This document shows, piece after piece, positions 11,815-22,690 of a stretch of DNA of 64,000 nt (position 1 is the stretch's first letter; the number at the start of each line of letters is the position of its first letter). A program made the position numbers and the translations under genes. Source of the DNA: Sitta carolinensis (taxonomy: Eukaryota; Chordata; Aves; Passeriformes; Sittidae); NCBI GenBank assembly GCA_032173965.1, contig CM063292.1:2246001-2310000 (forward strand). The letters are read 5' to 3'. Under the pieces are notes generated by a model, which saw nothing but the letters and a program-made list of their open reading frames with translations, searched no databases and was not told the DNA's origin.

Positions 11815-12150
11815 GCGCTCCGCGGTGCAGGATGTACGAGGGATTGCTCCATCACCGCTCCTAATGGCTTAACCAACAAAATCCATATTCATAAATCAAG
11901 CCAGGAGCGGCAGCCGACCTCTGTTCAGTGGTGCAGCCAGGAATAAAGGCAGATTATGAATTGCAGCGAGCTGCTGCAGCTGCCACGGCTCGGCCTTGGC
12001 ATTAAAGGGAGCCCAAGGAGAGAGAAGATACAATCAAAGCTGTCTGGCGGCAGCTGAAGGATTAGCTGAGTCAACCGGCAAAGAGCTGAGCTCATTTATC
12101 GGGTTATTTTCAGGACCCTGGATGGAATTTTACCCTCAATTACCGATCTC
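11815..12150. promoter_or_regulatory. candidate conserved non-coding element
   Basis: A block unlike its repetitive surroundings: CCTAATGGCTTAACC, ATTCATAAATCAAGCC, GATTATGAATTG, several E-boxes (CAGCTGC), an AP-1-like TGAGTCA at 12068 and TTTATCGGGTTATTTTC. Dense homeodomain/E-box/AP-1 motif mix with little repeat content suggests an enhancer. This is inference from composition only. Confidence 0.3.
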
Positions 12151-12533
12151 ACACTTGGGCAGAGGGGAATCATCAGAAATGGGTTTTTTCCATGTGTTGG
12201 CTGTTTGGGTTTGGGCAATGCAGGGTGTGGTGGAGCTCGGCGAGGGGAGCTGATGAGGGCTGGGAAGTGGAGCCAGGGAGAAATGGATGGATCTGCCCTC
12301 TTTGGCCGAGGGAATTGTGGTGCAGGGAGTGTCACAAATGTGTTGGCAGAAGGAGCCGGTGGTCTCTCACCATCACACAGGGCTGTCACCAGCACTGGGT
12401 CAGGACAGCTGTGGCTTTTTCTGTCGCCCCCCAGGAACACAGGATTGATCATTTTCCAGCTTGAAAATGACCAATGACCCCTAAAATGTAACTGGAAAAT
12501 CCAGCCCAAAGTCTGGCTCTGCCCCTTGGGTTA

Positions 12534-12868
12534 TCACAGAACCATGGAATGGTTGGGGTTGGGAGGGACCTTAGAGTTCCAACCCTGCCATATCAGGGAC
12601 ACCTTTCCCCAGCCCAGGGTGCTCCAAGCCCTGTCCAGGGAACACTTCCAGGGATGGAACAGCCACAGCCAGGGCTGCCCCCCCTCACAGGGAGCAATTC
12701 CCTCCCAGTATCCCACCTATTCCTGCCCTCTGCCAGTGGCAGCCACTCCCTGTGTGCTGTCCCTCCATCCCTTGTCCCCAGTCCCTCTCCAGCTCTCCTG
12801 GAGCCCCTTCAGACCCTGGCAGAGGCTCTGAGCTCTCTCTGCAGCTTTCTCTGCCAGCCAGGCCAGGG
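12534..12868 (-). mobile_element. CR1 LINE 3' fragment
   Basis: Begins TCACAGAACCATGGAATGG, then the usual CR1 3' UTR text in reverse complement: GGGAGGGACCTTAGAG, AACACTTCCAGGGATGG, CTCTCCAGCTCTCCTGGAGC. At 335 bp it is the longest CR1 piece in the window. Confidence 0.88.
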
Positions 12869-15800
12869 TGATTCCTGCATCTTAAACCAAAACCTCCTCT
12901 GTTTCCCCCAAATCCCGTCCTTTCCCCGGTGAGTTCGGCAGTGGGAGGGAAGGGGCTCTGCAGGGCTGGCTGCTCTCCCAGCCCACAGCAGCTCCCTGTG
13001 ACGAGAGGGGCCAAAAATAGAACCTTTCCCGGGAGAGGAGAGGAATAATACTTTTCCTGACACCCTGCAATTGCCTTGAGGCTGCCAGCGTGGTGATAAG
13101 CAGTTTTTTGCCTGTGCTCTGGAGCAAACGTGGTTTATCTCTTCCTTGTTCCAGCCGTGCAGGAAAAAACCCAGCGATTTTACTGCCGTGGGACCCCCCC
13201 AGGTCTGTATTTGATTATTTCTCTCTTCCAGCAGCACCTGGAGATTTGACTGGAATTCCCAACGCTGGCAGGGCTCAGGGTCCCGCCGTGCTCTTGGATT
13301 AAAAGCCCAGGAGCAGGAGGGGCAGAGGAGCTCTGCAGGGTTTTTGTTTGTTTTTTTTTTTTTTTGGCGGGGGGGGGGGGTGTTGAGTTGAGGGGACCTG
13401 ATTCCCGAATTGTGGTGTTTTGGAGGCTGGGGAGGTCGGGGATGTGAGTGCCCATCGGGGCTGCTCCCTCCGGAGCTTTTCCGGGAGGAGGAAACGCTCG
13501 CAGCCGCCTGCACAAACAAAAGGCCCCGAGGAGGAAACGCATCAGGCAGGGGGAAATCCTGACCTGCAGAGCTCAGGGCTCCAAGAGAGGCTTAAATCCC
13601 AGAGAAAACTGGGGTTCCCCCCTCGCTCTGCTGCCCTGGTTTTGGGTGAGGCGATGCCCTGCCCCGTGCACAGCGTGGTGCTGCTGCTTTGAGCGTGCAG
13701 AGTTTGGTGGGCAGGAGAAAACCTTGCTGAGACCCTTGATAAAAAAATTGATAATCCATCTGAAGCTGATTTTAGGTGTTTTTTAGCCGGCATCTGCAGG
13801 GGTGATGTCTCACTTCAGCGGTCACAGCCTCCTGCAGCCCTGCCCAGGCTCAGCTGAGCTTTTCCCTCCATAAAACTCCACAAATCCCCTCCTTTGCTTC
13901 CACCTTCCCTGGGGCACGGTGGAGACAAGCAGAGGCTTTTCCCAGCTCCAGCCCATCTCCAGGAAGCAGGATGACATTAAATCCAAAACAAATTACGTTG
14001 TGCATTCGAGTGAGGCTGCTCGGATGCGTTTCCCTTCCCTAACGATGGAGGCAGTGGGAATTGCAGCACCATTAATTCCTCCTTTTGCCTCCTGCGAGTT
14101 GTCAGTGCTTGTCCCCCGTGCCTGGTAAGTGCCTCATCCGCTGCCTGGGATGCTCTGCTGTGTCCCTGGAATCTTCTGCACAACCTCAGTGCTGGAAGTT
14201 CTCCCCGGGCCACCTGGGAATGCTGTGGGGAGAATCCCGGCGCTGCGGGATGCAGCAGGGATTACAGGGAGCTGCGCAAGGGCCACCCCCATCCCGGCAT
14301 CCCCGGGTTCCTCCTGGTTTGGAGCCTTTTTGGGGTTTCTGGAGCAGGGTGAGGGGCTCCAAAGCATTCCCAGCCTGGAGGAAGATCAGCCGTGCTCCAG
14401 GCTCTGAGCGGGAAACTGCTGCTCAGGGGACAATAAAGGTCGTTAAATGTCAGGAAGAAATAAAGCTGCCTTCTCCCCACTTTTTTCCCCCTGTTTTCTC
14501 CCCCTGGCTGCGCTGATTGCAGGCGCTTTGTGCTGCAGGGGGAGATGGGGACTGGAGCAGCTGCCTCGGAGCATCCCAGCGATCCTGGCTTTGGGATGAG
14601 GCATCAATGGGGTTGGTTACTCCTCTCCAGTGACATTTGGAGGTCCCAACCACAGGCCAGGGGCCTCCAGGCCCAGCCTGACTCAAGGACAAATGAGACA
14701 GGCTCGTTCCCCGGGCACCCAGGGCGTGACACAGCTTTGGGGTGGCTCTTTGGGATGTGGGATGCATCCAGCCGGCACCAAGGCGGCCGCAGCCCTTTGC
14801 CAGGCGCAGGGCGTCGGTGACAGCCCGGGAGGCGGTGACAGCAGCCCTGCCACACCTCTCCTGCCAGCGCCGTGCCCTCGTGGCTCGGCAGGAGCACCGA
14901 CAGGTCTTTCCAGTCCCGCCGGAGCCGCCCGGAGCCGCCAGCGGCGGGCGGCACCCGGGGACAGGGGAAAAGCAGCGGGCGCATCCCTGCCTCACCTTGT
15001 GTGGCTTTCACTTTGTCACCCGGAGCTCGGCTCGGTCACCGGGCAGCGGTGAGTGCTGGAGAGAGGATCCCTGCCACGCCGGGCTCTGGAGGGAGCGGGA
15101 GGGAAAGGGAATTTTGGGAGCAGCTGGAGGGTGGGTGGGCGCTGATCCCACCTGCGGGGAGGGAATTCCAGGTGCTGGCCGGCAGCAGGGGGTGTGGGAC
15201 GGCCAAAGCTGGAAAATTTGCTGTGGTTTGGCAAGTTTTTGTCGGTTTTTCGGATGGTGGGCAGGGCGAGCCTGAGGGTCAGTGACCAAAGTGTGGCATC
15301 TCTGCTGCTCCCCCTCCGTGCCCTGCTGTGACACATCCATCCCGTGTTGTCCCTCCACGGCCTGGCTCTGGTCTGACAGATGGCTGGAGTGACAATTGTG
15401 CCTCCAAAGATGATTTTTGTAAATTCCTTGTCGGGCTGTTACCCGGCATGTGGCGGAGCTCTGCACAGACAGAGAGCCAGGAGCCACTGCTGGAGCTGGA
15501 AGGGAAATAACAACACACGAGGCGCTTCCCGAGAGCCCCGGGGCCAGGGAAATGGCTTGGGAGGGTAAAATCAGAAAATCATGGAATGGTTTGGGGTGGA
15601 AGGGACCTCAAAGAGCGTCTGGTTCCACCCCACAGCTCAAAATGAGCTTGGTTTGGGTCGATTTGGTGTGTGTTAAAAACCAGTCACTCAGGGGTGACTG
15701 GCAGTGGCAGCTCATCCCATTCCATCCCAACCTGCCCTATCCCATTCCATCCCATCTGATCCCACTGGAAGGAGCAAACCCCATCACAGAGAGCTGCAGG

Positions 15801-16502
15801 ATCCTGAGCTGAATTTGCCTTCCATGCCTGGAGTTAATTTAATTTAGCTCTTATTATTCTTGGTTATTTGCTCATGAATTTGGAAGGTGCAAACCAGTTA
15901 GGGATGGGATTCCCTGGGAATGGAGTGATTCCCTGTCTGGAAGTGCAGTGGTTCTTTTGTCCTCCCTGTCCCTTGCTGCTGGCCAGGATGGTCGATGCCA
16001 AATCCTCTGGGATGGCAGATTGAGAGGGAGAGCAGGAGGTGATCCCTCAGCAGGATGCTCAGGGATCCAATCTTGGTCAGGATTTGGGAATAAGAGCAGG
16101 AAAAGGGCATTGATCCTCTGCCACTGTCATGCCTTTATATCCACACTCCTGGCCTCTATTCTCTTGACCTTCCCTTTGGTGCCTTGGCCACCTGAGCCCC
16201 CTCTGCCCCCGTCCTGTGCTTGTGTCCCAGTGCTCTGGGGGCTGCAGGGCTCCCACAGCTCCTCTCCCACGTGTGAGGACCATGCTGATCCCAGGCAGGA
16301 TGGTGCAGTTGGAGGTGCTGCTCATCCCTGGCTTGCGACCAACTGAGCTGGAGCAGGAGAGGGGACCTGGGACACGGGAGCTGTGCTGGAGGTGGCACCA
16401 GCAGCACCTTTGGGGGAGGCTGCTGGGGAGCTTGGGGTGACCAGAGGCTGAGCTGGGCTGCCATTCCCTGTGAATGCCGTGGTTCTGCCTGAGCTGAGGT
16501 GG
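12869..16502. other. intergenic
   Basis: No supported gene. Notable content: a T-run joined to a G-run (13342-13381; T15 then GGCGGGGGGGGGGG), a CpG-rich patch (14740-15060) that could be a small CpG island without recognisable exon, a CR1 tail (15571-15634), and a (CCCATTCCAT)n-like stretch (15715-15770). Confidence 0.5.
15571..15634 (-). mobile_element. CR1 LINE 3' tail
   Basis: TCAGAAAATCATGGAATGG then GGGGTGGAAGGGACCTCAAA and GGTTCCACCCCAC: the extreme CR1 3' end in reverse complement. Confidence 0.75.
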
Positions 16503-16945
16503 ATCCCACCATCCTGACGTGGCTCCCATTATCCTGACGTGGCTCCCATTATCCTGACGTGGATCCCATTATCCGACTGATCCATTACTGAATGTGAGTC
16601 CACCATCCTGATATGATCCCACCATTCCAAGGTGGATTCTATCATCCTGACATGGATCCCACTATCCCGAGGTGGGTCCACCATCCTGACGTGATCCCAT
16701 TATCCTGACGTGGATCCCATTATCCTGACGTGGATCCATTATCCCATGTGTCCCACCATCCTGATATGGATCCCACCATTCCAAGGTGATTCTATCATCC
16801 TGACATGGATCCCACCATCCGACGTGGTCCCACCATCCTGAATGGATCCCATCATCCTAACATGGATCCCCCCCATCCCGAGGTGGGTCCCCTCATCCCA
16901 AGGATGATCCCACCCTCCTGACATGGCTCCCCCCATCCCAAGGTG
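16503..16945 (+). repeat. minisatellite, ~21-bp unit CCTGACGTGGATCCCATTAT
   Basis: About 20 degenerate units of 18-22 bp; variants replace ACGTGG with ATATGG or CATGG, and CATTAT with CACCAT. Copies at 16510-16560 are nearly identical. Spurious frames on both strands. Confidence 0.93.
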
Positions 16946-18649
16946 CTCCCCCCATCCCCAGGCTCCTGCTGCTGCCCTGCCACCACCCCAGCCCTGTGAC
17001 ACTGTGACAACAGAGCACGGAGCTGTCACCTTTGCCCTCCCAGCTGCTCCCTGCCCTTCCCACTGCCTGGCATGGGTGGGAGGGAGGAAAACCAGCCTGC
17101 TTCCTCCCCGCTGCTGGGGCTCCACGGGAGGTTTTCCACCCTCCAAGGGTGGGTTTGCCATGGATTGGATCCCTCTGGAGCTCTGCCCCAGGTCCACGTG
17201 GATGAGCAGGCAGTGTGGGTGAGTACAGACCCCTGTGGATGTTCCTGCCCTGAATTTGATGGATCCAAACAAGATCCAGGCTCATTTGGAGGAGAAGCAG
17301 AGGGAAAGGAGCCCCATTCCCACTGTGCCAGCCTGGCCACCTGTGTCTCCCTTTATAAACAGGCTTGCTTTCCTTTTAGGGAAGATAAAACAGGTTTCCT
17401 TTCCTGTGGCATGAATTTCTTGCAGATTCCAGGGAGACTGAGGGTAATTATAACACTTTCATCCTCCTGGCTGCCTGGCTGAGCTGCTCTGACACACGTG
17501 TGGTGGCAGATGTTTGCTCACCGAGAGCACCCTGGGGACACACAGGCAGGGTTTTTTTCCTCCTTGAAGGAATCAGCACCATGGGGGCGTGTGGCTGTGA
17601 CAGCCTGTGGCAAACTCACAGGTTTGTGTCCTCCTGATGTGGAATCCATCTGTGGGATGGCCTCAGGGAGGGCAGAGCATTCCCAACCCCAAGGCATGGT
17701 GGGGAATGTGGCTCTGACATCTTCGGGGGGAATCACAAACCAAATTAACGTGGTTTGGGGTTTGCTTCCCAACTTGGATCCCAGCTGGGATTTATGGGGG
17801 AAGCTGGAGGTCAGAGCAGGGTTTATCTCCTCCAGCTCTTCCCTTGTGTTTGGATGAGGTGGAGAAAACTGTTTAAACCACAGGAATCCCAGCCAAGGGG
17901 AACTCCTGGCTGTGCCACGCTGGCACAGAGGGAGGCTTTCCATGCCCAGACTGTGCTGGGATGTGCCAGTGGGACGTGGAGCTGGCAGAGCAGGCAGAGC
18001 CCCATCCCCAAACACCTCCACACAGGAGGAGAAGGAAGCTCTGGTGACTTCTGCACCAGAGCTTCAACCAGAAGAGACGAGGCTTTCCCCAACTGTTGAG
18101 CAAACAGGGGCGTTCAGCAGGGGAGGGTCCAGCTTAATGCCATAAACAAGATTGGATTAGGAGGGATTTGCAGAGGGTCAGTCTGGAAGAGCAGCTTATT
18201 TAGGTTTTTAGCAGCTGTGTCACAACCACCCGGGGTGTGGCAACACTCGGTTGCGTTGGGTTTGAGGGCCCAGGGGAGCTCCTGAGCTGGGAGAGGGCTC
18301 TGGAGCACAGAGCAGCACCAGGAACTCGGCATCTTCCTGGTCTTGGGAGCTGAACCCAATCTCGTAGCCCTTGGGATGGTGGAGGGTGAGTATCCTTTGG
18401 GGTTTGCGTGGTTTCCCGTTGGGTTATTTTTAATGCAAATTAATTCATCCTTGGGCAAGTGGCTCGGTGAGGTTGGAGCTCTTGTAGCCCCTGTCCCTCT
18501 CCAGGTGCTTTGGCTCTGGTGGCCCAGCCCTGCCCCTCTTTGGGCACGGGGTCAGCCTGGCCCTGTGCTGGTACAGGGCTGGGATTTGGGGTTTTTTATC
18601 AGGGCTCTTCTCCCCTTGCAGCCTTGCTCTGCTGTCACTCCTTCCAGCA
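16946..18649. other. intergenic, no feature recognised
   Basis: Mixed-composition single-copy sequence. Open frames exist but lack splice context and resemble no family I know. Confidence 0.5.
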
Positions 18650-18935
18650 CAGAGGGAGTGGATGGCAGCAGTGACACCCCTGTAGTGACCAGGGACATGA
18701 GAATGACACAGAGCTGGCCCAGGGCAGGGTTAGGGTGGGGATCAGGGGAGGTTCTTCCCCAGAAGGTGCTGGGCACTGCTCCTCAGGGAATGGGCACAGC
18801 CCCGAGGCTGCCAGAGCTCCAGGAGAGTTTGGACACTCCCGGGGATGCCCTGGGTGGGATTGTTGGGGTGTCAGGGCAGGGCCACACAGGGACTGGGTGA
18901 TCCCTGGGGGTCATTTCCAACTCAAGATATTCTGG
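18650..18935 (+). mobile_element. CR1 LINE 3' UTR fragment, sense
   Basis: Contains the sense CR1 series GGTTCTTCCCCAGAAGGTGC, CTGGGCACTGCTCC, GCTGCCAGAGCTCCAGGAG, GTTTGGACACTCCC and ends CATTTCCAACTCAAGATATT CTGGGAC, the family's near-terminal sequence. Confidence 0.8.
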
Positions 18936-19339
18936 GACCCTTCTGCCACCAAACCCCCGGCTCCTTCCTGGGTCTGCCAGCTCCTCCCTTGTGCCTGATC
19001 AGGGGAGTGAGGCAAAAAATTACCCAATCCTGCAGTAACTTCCACCAAATCTGCTTCCCCTGAGTTGGTGGGGGTGTCACCCTGTCCCTGCTGACGGTGT
19101 CACCCTGTCCCCAATGTCACCTTGTGCTCAGCACCCCCCCCTGCTCTGTGGGTGTCACCCACCCCTGGCAGATGCTGGCATGGCTGTGACACTGCTGCTG
19201 GGATGGGGAAGGGAAAATAGGGCACTTGTGGTGTGTGACAGACACAGCCACCCCCGGAGCCTTTGTCTGCACAACGGGGAGGGACATCCACGTCACCAGC
19301 AGCTCTCCCTGTGGCAGCACTGCAGCTGCAGCCCCGTGC

Positions 19340-20255
19340 CAGGGGGTAGTGGGCATCCTGGAATGTGCCTAGGAGGGAGCAGAGCAGTGTGGAGGGGGCA
19401 AGGAGGGTGGTGGGCATCCTGGAATGTGCCTAGGAGGAGCAGGCAGTGTGGAGGGGGCAAGGGGGGTGGTGGGGCATCCTGGAATGTGCCTAGGAGGGAG
19501 CAGGGCAGTTGGAGGGGGCAAGGGGGCAGTGGGCATCCTGGAATGTGCCTAGGAGGGAGCAGGGCAGTGTGGAGGGGGCAAGGGGGTGGTGGGCATCCTG
19601 GAATGTGCCTAGGAGGGAGCAGAGCAGTGTGGAGGGGGCAAGGGGGGTGGTGGGCATCCTGGAATGTGCCTAGGAGGGAGCAGGGCAGTGTGGAGGGGGC
19701 AAGGAGGGTGGTGGGCATCCTGGAATGTGCCAAGGAAGGAGCAGGGCAGTGTGGAGGGGGCAAGGGGGGCAGTGGGCATCCTGGAATGTGCCTAGGAGGG
19801 AGCAGGGCAGTGTGGAGGGGGCAAGGGGGTGTGTGGGCATCCTGGAATGTGCCTAGGAGGGAGCAGGGCAGTGTGGAGGGGGCAAGGGGGGCAGTGGGCA
19901 TCCTGGAATGTGCCTAGGAGGGAGCAGGGCAGTGTGGAGGGGGCAAGAGGGTGGTGGGCATCCTGGAATGTGCCTAGGAGGGAGCAGGGCAGTGTGGAGG
20001 GGGCAAAGAGGGTGGTGGGCATCCTGGAATGTGCCTAGGAGGGAGCAGGGCAGTGTGGAGGGGGCAAAGAGGGTGGTGGGCATCCTGGAATGTGCCTAGG
20101 AGGAGCAGGGCAGTGGAGGGGGCAAGGGGGCAGTGGGCATTCTGAACGTGCAAGAGGGAGCAGAACAGGTGGGGCAAGGGGGGCAGTGGGCATTCTGGAA
20201 CGTGCCAAAGAGGGAGCAGAACAGTGTGGAGGGGGCAAGGGGGGTGGTGGGAGAT
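19340..20255 (+). repeat. minisatellite, ~60-61 bp unit, ~15 copies
   Basis: The unit starts GTGGGCATCCTGGAATGTGC, continues CTAGGAGGGAGCAGGGCAGT and ends GTGGAGGGGGCAAGGGGG. Thirteen units are very alike; the last two (from about 20133) are diverged (GGGCATTCTGAACGTGC), marking the old edge of the array. Small indels shift the frame between units, so apparent proteins are not real. Confidence 0.97.
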
Positions 20256-20541
20256 GGGTCAGGCCTGGGGGGGGGGTCACTCTGCCAGGAGGGTGTTTTT
20301 GGGGGCACCACCATGGAGAGATTTCCACTCTGGGAGTCTCGGATGTCTCCCCTGGGTGCTGGAGGGGAAATTACCCCACCTGACTCTGGGTTCTGCTCCT
20401 TGGCTGCTCCCAGCCATGGCAGCCATGGGATGGGTGCTCTCCCAGCTCCTGGTCAGCAGCCTGGGGCCTCTCCTTTCCTTGTTAAGGTGAAGAATTCCCA
20501 GGCAGGACTGTGAGCTGAGGTGGAGGAGGCACAAAACTTCC

Positions 20542-20683
20542 TAGAACCACGGAATTTTAGGTTTGGGTTGGAAAGGGACCTTAAAGCTCATCTTGTTCCA
20601 CCCCCTGCCATGGGCAGGAACACCTTCCACTCTCCCAGGCTGCTCCAAGCCCTGTGCAACCTGGCCTGGGCCATCTCCAGGTG
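20542..20683 (-). mobile_element. CR1 LINE 3' fragment
   Basis: AGAACCACGGAATTTTAGG, GGGTTGGAAAGGGACCTTAA, CCATGGGCAGGAACACCTTC and CTGCTCCAAGCCCTGTGC in order: CR1 3' end in reverse complement. Confidence 0.85.
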
Positions 20684-21469
20684 CAGGGAAGGTGTGTTCT
20701 CCCAGGATTTCCACCTCCCGTGCTCCAAACCCGGGCTCAACAGCAGAATAAACAACAAAAAGCAACCAAACAAAGCCCGGGCACCCACGTGAAAACCCAA
20801 TCGAGAACTGGTGAGGGGGAGGCACCAAACCCCTCCCCACGGTGTCACATCCAAACCGGGGAGCTGGGGGCTGGCTTTTCCGTGTCACTTACAATTCCTG
20901 AAGTCTGGCTTAATTACAATAATCACCCTGGGCAGACAGTCAATTAGGGATGCTCCTGGGTTTCTGCTGAGCTCAAGTGTTGTGTCACAGGCGCTGTTCC
21001 CTCCGTGTGGGGACGGAGGGGACAATGAGCGCTTTCACACTAATTGGCTCCTGACGAGGATGCTCCGGGGCAGGAGTGACTCACTCATCTCCCTCACTCC
21101 TGCCTGGCTCCAGAGCACTGAAAGCCACACAAGTGAGGCCTTGGATTCTTTTCCAAGGGTGCCCTTGAGCAGCAGCACTCAGATTTGGCCAGGCTGTGCC
21201 AGGGATGCTGCCTTTCCCACCCCAGTAGGATTTCCCTGGGATCCCACAATTTGCATCTCCTTGGCATCTCCAGAGGGGTTAATGCTGGCAGTGCCTGGGC
21301 CCTTTTGGCAGAGCTGGAGAGCTTGATGGGCTCCTCTCCAAGCTCCCCTGCTTCTCTTCCTATCAGAGACTCCCCGTTGTTGGGAGCACCCCAAAATTAC
21401 CCCCAGGCATGCAACACCCCCCTCTGGGACATCCCTCCCACAGGGATCAGCCTTGCCCCATATCTTGCC

Positions 21470-21868
21470 CCACTTCCCATCCCTTTCCTCCCTTATTTCC
21501 CATTTCCCTATTTCCCATTTCTTCCATTCATCTTTCCCATTTCCTCTTCCCTATTTCCCATTCTTTCCATATTTCCCATCTCTTTCCTATTTCCCATCTC
21601 TTTCCCCATTTCTCACTCTTGCCCTATTTCCCATTTCTTTCCACATTGCCCATCCCTTCCCTATTTCCCATTTCTTTCCCATATTTTCCCACTTGCCCAT
21701 TTTCCCTATCCATTCTTTCCTATTTCCCTCTGCCCTTTCCCTCTTTCCCATTTCTCCTTTCCCTATTTCCCTTTTCAATTCATCTCTTTCCATATTTCCC
21801 ATCTCTTGCCCCATTTCCCATTTCTTTCCACATTTCCCATCTCTTGCCCTATTTCCCATAATTTTCCA
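21470..21868 (+). repeat. pyrimidine-rich simple repeat, (TTTCCCATTTC)n
   Basis: About 400 bp with almost no G, built from TTTCCCATTTCTTTCCC-like units. A strand-asymmetric homopyrimidine tract of this length can form triplex DNA. Confidence 0.95.
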
Positions 21869-22129
21869 TGAACCCCCTGGGGTTTTTCTCCCAAGGGTCA
21901 GGGAGAAGCCAGATGCCCTCTGAGTGGGCAGCAACTCCCCCAAGCTTTCCCCTTGTCCTACTGCTGCTCCCACCCAGTTCCTCCTCCCCACTGGACCTTT
22001 CCCCCCCCTTCTGCTCTCACCTGACACTTTTTTCCTGGAGTGGCTCACCTGGGGAGGAGCAGAGCAGATAATTCACAATCCTCAGGGGGCTGAGTGGTGG
22101 GGAGGCCCCAAACCAGCTAAAGGTGAGGA

Positions 22130-22690
22130 AAAGGGCTGGAGAATCCCCCTTTGATGGGGATCCTGCCTGGTTTTGTTTAATATTCCAGATGCCAGGTGCA
22201 GAGGGGCTTGGACAGGGAGTTTGGGGCCGGAGAATCTCTCTTTTATGGAAACCCACCTTATTCCAGTTAATATTTGGGATATCTGCATGTGCTGGGCTTA
22301 GGCTGGAGAATTCCTCTTTGATGTGCATCCTGACTTATTTTGCTTAATATTTCAGACATCAGGGTGCAGAGGGGCTTGGCTGGGCTGCTTTAGACTGGAA
22401 CCCCCCTTTGATGGGGTGGGACCTCACCTCATTCTGGTTAATATTTGGGATATCTGCATGTGCTGAGACTTAGACTGTTTTGGGGTGGGGAATCCCCCTT
22501 TGACGGGCACCCCACTTCATTTTGCTTGATACTTTGAAAATCTGCACGTGCAGTGACTTAAGGCGATTTACTCCCCCTTTCTACGGGGCCCCTGCATCAT
22601 TTTGGTTGACATCCCGGATACTCAGGCTGGAGAGCTCCCTTTTAACGGGGATCCTACCAAATTTTCCTTAACCCTCCCCGCTCCGGGGCG
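22130..22690 (+). repeat. degenerate tandem array, upstream of the CpG island
   Basis: Seven units of about 62-92 bp whose starts (GAATCCCCCTTTGATGGGGA and variants) fall near 22141, 22232, 22308, 22398, 22490, 22569 and 22631. Each has the core TTAATATTTGGGATATCTGC followed by ATGTGC. The same unit, in the same orientation, forms a second array at 24785-25310. Confidence 0.9.

Noticed and set aside
10291..11879. 492-codon + frame and 320-codon - frame over the CATC array
   Set aside because: Translation is His-Pro-Ser or Met-Asp-Gly-Trp repetition; product of the microsatellite.
13342..13381. T-run plus G-run as a processed-pseudogene tail
   Set aside because: No gene-like sequence beside it and the G-run does not fit a poly(A) tail.
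19114..20099. Repeated-peptide frames over the 60-bp minisatellite
   Set aside because: Units differ by indels that shift frame, so no selection on coding.
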